The translations under genes and the position numbers were made by a program. The notes beneath the pieces were generated by a model. It was not told the DNA's origin and made no database searches. It worked only from the letters and a program-made list of their open reading frames with translations. From Elephas maximus indicus (Eukaryota; Chordata; Mammalia; Proboscidea; Elephantidae), in the NCBI RefSeq assembly GCF_024166365.1, contig NC_064820.1, positions 147,146,001 to 147,210,000 of the forward strand: a stretch of DNA of 64,000 nucleotides, given 5' to 3'. Positions 1 through 12,500 of the stretch are shown piece by piece (position 1 is the first letter of the stretch; every line of letters begins with the position of its first letter).

Positions 1-376
1 CTGACAAGCAGTACTGCTTAAAAGCTTTGCTTGTATAAATTTGGCACTTGTATGAGTAGAAAAAAAAAAGATTTTTCTTTTTTTTTATGAGTATGATGTC
101 TGTAGGTTAAATTCTTAGGTATAGAATTGGTAGAGCCAAAGTAAACACTTTTAGAATAGTCATAGATACTGCTGAATTATCCTCCAAATAGGTTTTTTGA
201 AGATTTGTACACCTATCTTCAATGAAGAAGATACCTATTATCCCTCACTCTTACTAAATACTGTGTATTATCTAAAGTTTTTACTCTCTGCCAGTCTGAA
301 AAGTGACCAGGATAAAATGTAAATATCCATATGTAGGTGTATATAGGAATCATTTTGATAACTTTTTCTCTTGTAG

Positions 377-550
377 GTCTTTCCATTCATACCTTCCATG
401 GGAACTTCTTTGTTCGGTCAACAGACTTACTGTCTTTGCCCAATGTAAACCCAGACGCTGGATATGCAGTACAGATGTCAGTAGAAGAGAGTCTCACTGA
501 TACTCAGTTGGTTTCTTTCCAGTCAGCACTGTTGTATACAAGCAGCAAAG
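377..550 (+). CDS. SEC24A: SEC24A coding exon (first in window)
   Basis: The acceptor is a pyrimidine-rich tract ending in TTGTAG at 371-376 and the donor is GTAAG at 551. The exon has 174 nt. Its first two bases complete a glycine codon begun in the preceding exon outside the window. It encodes [12 protein letters not shown] through LLYTSSK, in the beta-barrel region. The last base starts the glycine completed by exon 4003. Confidence 0.95.
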
Positions 551-3500
551 GTAAGTTTTTGATGTAGTTATATATTCCATGGCCTGTGATAAACTCCCTC
601 TTCTCTTGGTAGAGGGTTAGTGAAAACAAAGGAAACTCAATGAGATGAATTGCCACTGTAATTGCAACAGTGGGCTCAGACATACTAATAATCATGAAGA
701 TGGCTCAGGACCAGACGATTTTTCGTTCTTTTACACATAAGGTCACCATGAGTTGGAGCCTACTTGATGGCAGCTAACAACAAGAACTCATTTTTATTAA
801 GCCAATAGAGTATTCCTAATCATAGAACTTTATTGCTGCTCTTGATAAAGCCAAGATATTTGGTGTTAATTTTCCTAAATCATAGTATTTATTCATTTAT
901 TTAAGCCATATTTATTGAGAGTCTACTATGTGTTAGGTACTCAGATATGTTCTGATGATACAGCAGTTAATAAAACTGAATAAAAAAAATCCTTGCCCTC
1001 ATAAAACTTAATTCTAACAGGAGAGACAGACATCAAACAGGATAGTAAGTAAAATAGTATGTCATATAGTGATAAGACCTAAGGAGATAAATAAATCAGG
1101 GAAAGAGGATAGGAAATGCAGGTCATGTTTGTGTAATATGTTGAAGGAGATCATCATGAAAGATAGGAAAGATTTTTTTAGGGTGTTATTCCAAATTAAT
1201 TTATAATTTCTGTTTTGTCCTAAGGTAATATAAAGGAAGTTAAATTCATTTTTTTTGTTTGTTTGTTTTAAAAATTCACAGCTCCCACCTTCTGTTTTAT
1301 TGCTTTAAATTTTTTTTTTTGAGGGGAGGGTGTTTCTGTGCTTTGCCTACTCAACCTTTACAGGGTTTCCAAAATGTATAAAAAGTATATAGTGGGAACA
1401 TTTTAATGAAAACCTTTAGTATTAAGAAGTTCAGTTTTTATATAATGGTTATAATTAATGTAGCACATCTTAAACATAGAAGTTAGATTTCTGTCTTAAA
1501 AAAACAAACCAAACCCATTGTCATTGAGTTGATTCTGATTAGTAGTGACTGCATATACAGAGAGGTATAGGTATATATACAGTCACTATGAATATATGTA
1601 TTTTGTCTTTAGACACCATCTTTTATTTGTAAAAGAACAGCTCAGTCCCTTTTCTACTCATTGATTTTTCTTAACATTTTAAAAAATTAATGTATAATTT
1701 ACATGCAGTAAAATCTACCATTTTTAGTGTACAGTTCTACAAATTCTGACAAACTCATATCTTGTGTAACCACCACCACAATCAAGATACCAAGTCAGTT
1801 TCATCACCCCCAAAATTTTCTCGTGCCCCTTTGTAGTTAACACCTCTCCCATCCTCAGCACCTGAAAACCACTGATCTGTTTTCTGACCCTGTAGTTTTG
1901 CCTTTGTAATAATGTCATATAAATGAAATCAGACAGTATGTAGCCTTTTAAATCTGGCTTCTTTTTCACTTAGCATAGTGCATTTGAAATTCATCCATGT
2001 TGTCACATCTACCAGTAGTTTTCTTCCTTTTTATTCCTGAGTAGTATTTCATTGTATCCAGTTTGTTTATCCATTTCCCAGTTGGATTGTTTCAGTTTTA
2101 GACACTTTCAAATATAGCCACTACAAAGAATTGGGTACAGGTTTTTGTGTGAAGATAAATTTTCATTTCACTTGGTAGATACTTAGGAGTGGGGTTGCTG
2201 GGTTGCGCAGTAAGTATATGTTTAATTTTACAAGAAACTGCCAAACTGTTTTCCCAATTAGCTGTACCATTTTGCATTCCTACCAGCATTATTGTTCAGT
2301 GTTTTTGTTTGTTTGTTTTTTGGGGGTATTTTGGTTATAAAACCCCAGTGCCTAGACATTTTAATAATTGTGTAGTGATACTTCTTTGTGGTTTTAATTT
2401 GTATTTTTCTAATAACTAATGTTGACATCTTTTCATCTGTTCATTTGCCATCTTTCTATCTTTTGTGGTATTTAAATCTTTGCTCATTTTTTAAAAAAAA
2501 GGTTCTTGTTGACTTTTTAACTAGATGTTTGTGGATAAATCACTCTTTTGTCCTTGACCTTTATGGAACACATTAGCTCCTTGTGTAGCTTTTGGCTTTT
2601 GTCATTCGAACACATTATTCTTTTAAAAGCAGATGATATCTTTTATATATTGCAAAGTAATAATTTTCATACAATACCCTTATTGTTGAATGTTGAGAAA
2701 TACCAAAAAATAAGGAAGATATAAAACCCAGTACCCAGTGTTGTTTTTTTTTTAATTGTAATTATCCTACGTAACTGTATAAACTGTTTTCTTTTTTTCA
2801 CCACTGTGTACACATTCCCCATACCCTTATATTTTCTTCAAAAATATGAGCTTTAACTCATGTTAAGTTTAACTGTTAAGTTGTAAAACATTCCACCATA
2901 GTTTATTAATTTCCATATTGCTAGAAATTTAGGTTATTTCTAATATTTTGCTTTTATGAAAAATGTGATTATAGTTAGTATCATGTGTACAGATCTTTGT
3001 GTCATTTCTGATGATTCCTCTAAGATGGATTCTTAGAAACAAAAATATAGGGTATAGGGGTCAACTGTTTACAAAAATCTTGGTATTGCCAAGTTGCTTT
3101 TCAGAAAGATTTTACCAGTTTATGTTCCCATCAGCAGTATGTTAAAGTGTCTTTTTCATTGCAGCTTCTGATTGTGTGTGTATATGTGTGTGTACTTGTA
3201 TATAGTTGTAGTTGCCAATATGATAGGCCGGACATTGTATCCTTTTCTTTTAGTCATCATCAGTGTTTTTATGTAGAAGTTCTATAAAAAATGTTACCTG
3301 TTTTTTGCAGATACTGTTTCTTGTCTTTAAAAGTAATTGATATGAGCTCCTCATATATACACTTTCATTAGTCTTCACTTGTCAGTTTAGTTGTAATATG
3401 GGTGTTATCTTTAATTTTACTGTTCTTTTTCTTTGGTGTTCAGTTGTCTTGCTGATTAGGATTTTTTAAAAGGTAGAAATTATGATACTTGAAAATTCTC

Positions 3501-6500
3501 AAAGGTTTTAATTTTTGTTTCTTGTATTTATTGAGTTTTGTGTGACTATGAAAGAGAAGGCATAGTGACTATTTATTTGGTCTATTTGTTCAAAAATATT
3601 TCTGTGATTAAGGAGAAAAGTATGATTTTTCTGGACTTTATATGTCAAAACAGGCTATAGAACACATTTTGGAGTAGAATAGCCATGTCTTTTACCATAC
3701 ATATTAACTCAAAATATAACCAAGAAGTTCAAAAAGAGACTTTTTAAAAAAAAACTAGCATATTACTATCACTCGAGTATAATCCCTGTTACCTTTTTTA
3801 GTAAGAACTTGAGTAAAAGGAATTTTGTAGGCTGTAAATAAAACTTCACAGGTCTTATGCATTAAACTTTTGATACTATCTCTGCTTACTATATAACTCT
3901 ATTGAGTTCTAAATTGAAAAAAAGTGATTTCTTCAAGTGACTTTGATATAAACAGTTTTTATATAGTCATTCCTTACCATCATTTCTGTTTTTTCTCGGA
4001 AGGTGAACGGAGAATCCGTGTCCATACTTTGTGTTTGCCAGTAGTTTCAACTCTGAATGAAGTCTTTCTTGGCGCTGATATTCAAGCAATTTCAGGGTTA
4101 TTGGCCAATATGGGTAAGAGTTATTAAAAAAAAAAAAAAATTTTTTTTTTGAGTTATTACCACGTGTTATATTTTGCAAGTAATACAATTAGACAAAGCC
4201 ACATAGTTTTATTTTCCTTTAAATAATTAGCTGTAAGGGTTTCAGTGTTTTAGATTCCACAGGTACCTGTTAAATAATTATTGGAATGAAAGGATCTTTT
4301 GCAGATGATAGTCTGTATTACTGTATTCCATGGTAAGAAAGAATATTTTTTTCTTGTGTGTGTTTGTGTCTGTGATGTGTTTTGCTTTAAGTAAATGACT
4401 TTATAAACAGCTTTATTGAGGTATAATTTATATAGCATAACATTTCACTCATCTTAAGTGTACAATTCTGTTGTTCTTAGTATATTTACAGAGTTGTGCA
4501 GCCATCACCACGGTGTCATGTTAGAGCATTTCCATCACCCTAAAAAGAAACCTCATGCCTGTTGGTAGTCATGGCTCACTTCACACCTTCCCCCACTGGC
4601 CTTAGGCAACCAGTAAACTATTTTCTGTCTCGATAGATTTATCTATTCTGGACTTAAATAGGAAACCCTGGTGGCGTAGTGGTTAAGAGCTACGGCTACT
4701 AACAAAAAGGTCAGCAATTTGAATCTACCAGGCGCTCCTTGGAAACTCTATGGGGCAGTTCTTTTCTGTCATATAGGGTTGCTATGAGTCGGAATCAACT
4801 CAATGGGTCTATGGTGGGACTTAAATAACCTTTTCTCACTTAGTGCTTAACACTAGTGCCTAATAGCGTTTTTATAAGCTCTATAACTTGGATTACAAGA
4901 GCTAGCAGTGTACCATAAAAATCATTAGACTTGGAGTAGTGGAATTTGAGATTGTAAACCAGTTTACTGCCACACACACACGTTTGCAGCTTTGGCCAGA
5001 TCATGTGGCCAATGATCTGATAACTCTACCTTTTTGTTTCCATCTCAAATAATAGTTGCTGTCTTGACTTTTTTTTTTTTTTTCTCTTTTCAAATACATA
5101 GAGCTTAACATCAGTTTGGTTCTTGCATCCTTTCTCTTTCAAGGAAGACTGCCAGTGAGTTATTAGCTTAAACTCAAATCTGAAAAGAAAACATTTTACG
5201 TACGCAGAAAGGCATATAAACAGAGTGGCAGGATAGATGATGGAAATCTGTCTAAATAGCTCCCTATGAACTCTTAAAATAAGTATAAAATAAAAATTTT
5301 GTGTGATAAAAAAGCATTGTTTAATTCCAATGTTTTTTCTGTCTCAATGATACGTAAAATAAAGTGGTAGATTATAATCAGTAGCATTTTAGATTCAGTG
5401 AAATACAGTTTTCCCATTTTACAAATAAGGAGACTGAAGCTCAGAAAGCTTGATACTTGCCAGATTGTCGTACAGCTAGGAAGTAGCAGAGCAGCATTTC
5501 AACAGTGATTGGTTTGATTCTCCAAAGCATGTGCTTTTAATTGCTTTGTTTTGGCTCCTTGTGTATGTAATCAACTAGAGAAAGACTTTGAATAATTTTT
5601 TAAAATGACCTTTTCTGTTCTTAACAGTGGGGTTGCTAAGCCTTTATCTTGTTTCTCTTTTGTCCCTACCTCCTCCACAATTAGCCGTTGACAGGTCCAT
5701 TACTGCCAGTCTGAGTGATGCTCGCGATGCCCTAGTAAATGCCGTCATAGACTCTCTTTCAGCATATCGTTCTTCAGTCCTAAGTAACCAGCAGCCTGGA
5801 CTCATGGTTCCTTTTTCTTTGCGACTTTTCCCACTCTTTGTGTTGGCTCTCCTTAAACAGGTAAGGCAAAAGAAAAGGAAAAAAATGAAACAAAACAGGA
5901 AGTAACAGAGAAAATGTCAAATGCCAAATGTTTTATCCTTTGAACCCCTAGACATTGTCCATGAAAATTTATGCCAGTTACATTTTCTGAGGACAGGGAC
6001 CTTAGCTCTTAAGTGAACTTCGAACAGATTTATGACCAGAGAAGTTTACAAATAACTGATTTAAAGCACAGGCCTGTTCATAAGAGATGTTTACTAAGTG
6101 TTCAGTAGTGTTATTTAAGATTCAAAAGATGACCAATTTTCCAGTTTTCCAAAATAAGAATAATTTATTTTGAAGCAAGAAGTCACACGTGAGACTCTTT
6201 ATGGCTCTGTCCTGCTCCCCGCATTATCTCAGCTACCTTACACTTCTTAATTTTCCTTAGAGATGCTTTCTCATATCTATGTACCTATTTCCATGGCCTA
6301 GACTGCACTTCTCTATCTTTGTCTTTAAGCTCAAATGTTGCTTCTCTGGCACTTGCCTTTCCTTCTGTGGTCTTGCAGCTCTTTATGTATAGCTTTGCTA
6401 TAAAGTTTTCCATTTGATACTTACTATTTATATCTCTTCCTGCCTGCCCAACTCCTGCCCCCCTAAAAAGAAAGAAAACTCTGGACTGTGGAGAAGGCTT

Positions 6501-9500
6501 ATTTTTCCAATGTCCTAAATCAACCTGTCTGTATGTAGTCTCTTCCAGGTGAGAAGGGTAACCTGCTACTCCTTAATCTGAATGGCTTTTGAATCTACAG
6601 TTACAGTTTCTTTTGCTCAAATTATGTGTTTTTACTTCTGAATATATTCAGTGTAAGCTCATAGAAATTAAATATTTGAATTTTAGCATTTACAAATCTG
6701 AGCTCTTCCCTCTCCCTCAGGTCTTTCCTCAAATGCTGTCTTTTCACTTTGGCTTGCCTTTTTGATCTCCCTATTTAATATGCAACACTTTCTCCCCACC
6801 CCACCCCACCCCTACTCTACCCTGATGTTCTTTATCTCTCTTCCCTCCTTTATTTTTTTCATTAGCACTTACCACTGACATTTTACCTATTTATTTTCTA
6901 CCTCTACCTTACTAGGACAGGGATTTTAATCTTTTTCATTCACCACTGTGTCCCAGCACTTAAAACAGTTCCTAGTACACACCATTACTTTCAAGTTGAT
7001 TCTGACTTATGGTGGCCCCATATGTGTCAGAGTAAAACTGTGCTGCACGAGGTTTTCAATGCTTGATGTTTTGGAATAAGATCTCCAGGCCTTTCTTCTG
7101 TGGCATCTCTGGGTAGACTTGAACCTCTAACCTTTCAGTTAGCAGCTGTGTGTTAACAATTTGTACCACCCAGGGATTCTTCCTGGTACATAGTGGTATT
7201 CATTTTAGTCAATAAATGGACCTTTTCTTTCATTTCCCATAGTACTCTTTTCTCTTAATGACTATCTATGTACCAGTTTCAAAAATCTTAAGAGCCTTTT
7301 CTAATCTTTCTTTATCTATAGTCAGTATATTTGTTTTAATGCATAATTTCATTGCTCTTCTCTCTACCCCTTTTTACTTTTTCCATCAATTTAAATGCTT
7401 AAAATCTTACCTCAAAACTTTGTGATTCTCTGTGAAGTTAATATATCAGTTAAATCTTAAAATTACTTATTTACTCTATTCTGCTAATAAGCAGCTATCC
7501 TCATTTTTATTATTTATATATTTTTCCTGCTTGATCTGTAAGTTTTGTTGCATTGTTTAACTTCTCTAATTGTGTGAGAAACAAAGACAGTCGCCATTAC
7601 TTATCACCTAGCATTTATTTATTTGGGCCTTCATACATGCCTTTATTTTGTCATCTGCAGTATAACTTGATCCTTCTCTTGGTGTTGCTTAGGTTGTTAT
7701 GGGACTATCACTATATGGTAGGTGGTAGATAGGGTGTTTAGATCTATTTTACTTATTAGAAAACAGACACCAGAGAGATCATATGCCTCTGCCATGGTCA
7801 GGTAATTAATTTTTCAAGACTTTTAAGTGGAAAGTAGCCACAATTTAATAGATGTGATATAGTTCAAAGAATCATTAACAGTAAATTTGCTAATTTTATC
7901 TAAAGATATTCTTCTAACAATTGGCATTTGTAATGTTCTTTATGTATTTTTTAAATATATTTTCTCTCTTGTGTGGTGGGATTGCTTTTTATTACAGAAA
8001 TCATTCCAGACTGGGACAAATGCTCGTCTAGATGAACGCATTTTTGCTATGTGTCAAGTGAAAAATCAACCCCTGGTTTACCTTATGCTATCAACTCACC
8101 CCACTTTGTATAGAGTTGACAATCTCTCAGATGAGGTAAGATTGCTTTCTTTTTAGTGGCTTGTACTTGAAGATTTATAAGCCTAATTATATAGAATCGA
8201 GTGCAGAAATGAGAAGGGGTTTGTTTGTTATTTAAAGCTTTATATTTTATTCCTTAACTAGGTCTGAGTAAAGAAAAATTTTAAATTAATTATTTATTTA
8301 TTGTGCTTTAGGTCAAAGTTTGCGAATCAAGTCAGTCTCTCATACAAAAAGTTATACACACCTTGCTATGTACTCCTAGCTGCTCCCCTCCTAATGAGAC
8401 AGCACATTCCTCCTCTCCACCCTGTATTCCCCTTGTCCATTCTACCAGTTCCTGTCCCCCTCTTCCTTCTCATCTCACCACCAGACAGGAGTTGCCCACA
8501 TAGTCTCAAGTGTCTACTTCAGCCAAGAAGCTCACTCCTCACCAATATTACTGTCTATCTTATAGTCAAGTCCAATCCCTGTCTGTAGAGTTGGCTTCGG
8601 GAATGGTTCCAATCTTGGGCTAACAACGGGTCCGGGGACTGAGTAAAGAAATTTTGGTTTAGTGAAGCACTTGAAAATAGTGCCTTTCATTTAAATTTCC
8701 TCAGACAGGTCTCTAGAGCATACCTAAGTAAAGGAAGAGATTGGCAAATTGGCCAGAGTAACCAATTATATGTTTATTTAAACAAATTATTCTGAAAGGA
8801 ATATCCTGGGATTGAAATTACATCTGAATATCCCAGGTCAGTGTTCAGTGTAACACTGTCCTTGAATTAAAGAAAAACGGTTCAGGTTGTAACATTATTT
8901 GCCTTTGATAAGAAATTTACTTGAGTTAAAGCGATAAGCATGAAAATGTTAAATCATACATTTTTCTTTCAAAAATTATGACCAAGTTAGGATATATAAA
9001 TTGGAAATAATATTTTGGTTAAAAACATTGCGAGGTTCAAGAATTCAGGAAATCTTGCATATATAAAGGAGAAATTGCTAATGAAATTTGAGGTAACTTT
9101 GTAGCAAAGCAAAACTATTAATGACATTATTGTGTTTGTAGTACAAAAATAATAACTATACATTAATCCTGTGTTTAGCAAATCCGGTTAACTGGGTGTA
9201 CCGTTTTCTCACATTAAAAAGTAGGAAATTAACAAAAATATAAATGTAAAATAATGGTATGTTTATAATAAAGAAAACACCAAGAAGAAAAACAAAGAAA
9301 CAAAAAAATCGTTTATACTTTTATCCAAAGAAAGGCATTGTTAACATACCAGTGGTATATCTATCAAGACTTTTGTCAATACTAGGGGCCCTAATATAGG
9401 GCATAAATGGGATAAAAACCATTTATCCTAACAATACACAAACACCAGAATATAAGCTAAATAACTGGGATTTTCTAAAAGCTAAACACTTAAGCTCATC

Positions 9501-12500
9501 AAAAGACTTCACCAAAAAAATAAAAAGAGAACCTACAGACTGGGAAAAAATTTTTGGCTATGACATATTCGACAAAGGTCTAATCTCTAAAATCTGTAGG
9601 AAAATCCAACAGCTCTACAACAGAAAGACAAATAATCCAATTAAAAAATAGACAAAGGATATGAACAGACACTTTACCAAAAAAGACATTCAGGCAGCTA
9701 ACAGACCCATGAGGAAATGCTCACAATCCCTAGCTATTAGAGAAATGCAGATCAAAACTATAATGCGATACCATCTCACCCCAACGTTACTGGCATGAAT
9801 CAAAAAAACAGAAAATAACAAATGTTGGAGAGGTTGTGGGGAGATTGGAACTCATAGGCACTGCTGGTGGGGATGTAAAATGGCATAACCATTTTGGAAA
9901 ATGATATGGTGCTTCCCTAAAAAGCTAGAAATAGAAATACCATATGACCCAGCAATCCCACTCTTAGGAATATATCCAAGAGAAATACGAGCCATCGTAC
10001 AAATAGGTATATGCACACCCATGTTCATTATTCATAATAGCAAAAAGATGGAAACAACCTAAGTGCCCATCAACAGATGAATAGATAAACTATGGTATAT
10101 GCACACAGTGGAATACTATACAGCAATAAAGAACAGTAGTGGATCTGTGCAACACTTCACAACATGGATGAATCCAGAGGATATTATGCTGAGTGAAATA
10201 AGTCAATCACAAAATGGCAAATACCGTATGAGACTATCATAAAAACTCGAGAAAAGGTTTACATACGGAAACAATCTCTGATAGTTATGAGGGAGGGGAG
10301 GGGTGCGGAAGGCAAAACGCTAACTAGAATAGTAGGTAACTGGTAACTTTGGCGAAGACTAAGACAGTACACAATACTGGGGGAGTCAGTACAACTTGAC
10401 CAAGGCAAAGTCATAGAAGCTTCACAGACACATCCAAACTCCCTGTGGGACCGAGTTACTAGGCTGAGGGCTGGGGACCATGGTCTCAGGGATATCTAGC
10501 TCAATTGGCATAACATGGTTTATAAAGAAAATGTTCTACGTCCGACTGTGGTGAGTAGTATCTGGGGTCTTAAAAGCTTACGAGCGACCATCTAAGATAC
10601 ATGTACTGGCCCCATCCCTGCTGGAGCAAAGGAGAATGAAGAAAACCAAGGACGCAAGGGAAAGATTAGTCCAAAGGATTAATGGACCACAACTACCACA
10701 ACCTCTGCCAGACTGAGCCCAGAAAAACTGGATGGTACCTGGCTATATCACCAACTGCTCTGACAGGGATCACAATAGAGGGTCCTTGACAGAGCAGGAG
10801 AAAAATATAGAACAAAATCCAAATTCACAAAATAAGACCAGACTTGTTGATCTGAGAGAGACTGGAGAAACCCCAAGACTATGCCCCCCGGATACCTTTT
10901 TAACTTCGTACTGAAGTCACTCCTGAGTTTCACCCTTCAGCCAAAGATTAGACTTGTCTATAGGGCAAACAGTAACACATGTGAGGAACATCTTCATAGT
11001 CAGTCATGTATGTGAGGCTAAATGGGCGCACCAGCCCAAAAGCAAAGACAAAAAGGCAGGAAGGGACAGGAAAACGGATGAATAGAAACAGGGAACCTGG
11101 GGTGAAGAGGAGGAGAGTGTTGACACATTACAGGGTTGGCAACCAGTGTCTTAAAACGATGTGTTACTTGTTTAATGAGAAACTAATTTGCTCTGTAAAC
11201 TTTCACCTAAAGCACAATTTAAAAAAGACTTTTGATTGCATGTAAGCTTAGGCAAAAGCGGGACTGGAATGATATTCAAAAACAAACCACAGGAAAGGCA
11301 AGAGTAGAACTAGACCCTGAATCTACTAGATCTTCAGATTCAGAACTCTCTGTGTGAGCTTCATTCTTTCAGATTAGCCTTCTCTACAAAACTAGGAAGC
11401 ATAACCACTGATAGCTTTCCTTCCTCACTATCTGAGAAAGACAAGGCTCCCTTTTTTTTTTGTTCACATTAGAAAGCCCCAAAGGAACACTTCTGATTGG
11501 TTGTATTTGGATTGTGGTCTTTCCTCTGTCCCCCACCTTCCCCAAGGCCAGAGGTCTTAAGGTACTGTGATTAATAGCCCCTGTTAGAACTAGAACCTCA
11601 CCATTGAAGTGGGAAGAACAGGTCTCTCAAACAATGAGGAGTGCAGGAACAAGGGGTGCCGAAAGGACAGAACAATAAATGTCCTCTACAGGTAAACTTT
11701 CTTCCTATCTTTATTGTCTATGGATAGTTTTTGTTTGCTTTACTTAATTGTGGTCATACTATGTGAATCCGGCTGTTTTTGTAGTTTTGAACATTAATTA
11801 ATATATGTAAAACTCTTAGAACAATGCCTGGCTAAAATAAGCACCACATAAGTAGCCAAACCAAACCCATTGCCGTCGAGTTCGCTCCAACTCGTAGCAA
11901 CCCTATAGGACAGAGTAAAACTGCCCCGTAGGGTTTCCAAGGAGTGCCTGGTGGATTCGAACTGTCGACGTTTTGGGTACCAGCCATAGCTCTTAACCAC
12001 TGAGCCATCATCACCGTCATCATCATCATCATGATCGTCATGATAATTAAGCATATTTTCATGTGTGCAAACATTTTTTTAAAGCATACATTTTAATGAC
12101 TTTACGAAGTCATTAAACCATTCTACTATTGTTGGACTGCCCAGTGTTTCCACTTTTAACCACCTATATTCACATAACATCACTATCACTAGGCTATATA
12201 AATAAATAAATAAATAAGGCTAGATACTAGGTCTATATTTCACTTCCTCCCTTGGGTAAGGCTCAATTACATACCTAAGTTTATTTTTGATCCAAAATAA
12301 ATAGTTATGAAATTTTTTAAGATTTAAAAAAAATATTTTCAGATAACAGTGCTAAGAGTCATTATAAATGAGCATTTTCCATTTCTGGCTTTAATAAATA
12401 AATGTCAAATTGGAAAGAACTGTTAAAATCTCATTTACATTTGTGGTTACGAGAAGGGGGAGGGAGGGAGGGTGAGAGAGGGGTGTTTACTAAATAGATA

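Noticed and set aside
10732..10914. Two overlapping 60-codon frames
   Set aside because: Both lie in the L1 3'UTR; the same frames recur in other L1 copies such as 22,064 and 51,775.
12005..12045. ATC-repeat coding for an Asp-rich peptide
   Set aside because: Simple repeat adjoining an AfroSINE; the frame is in SINE antisense.
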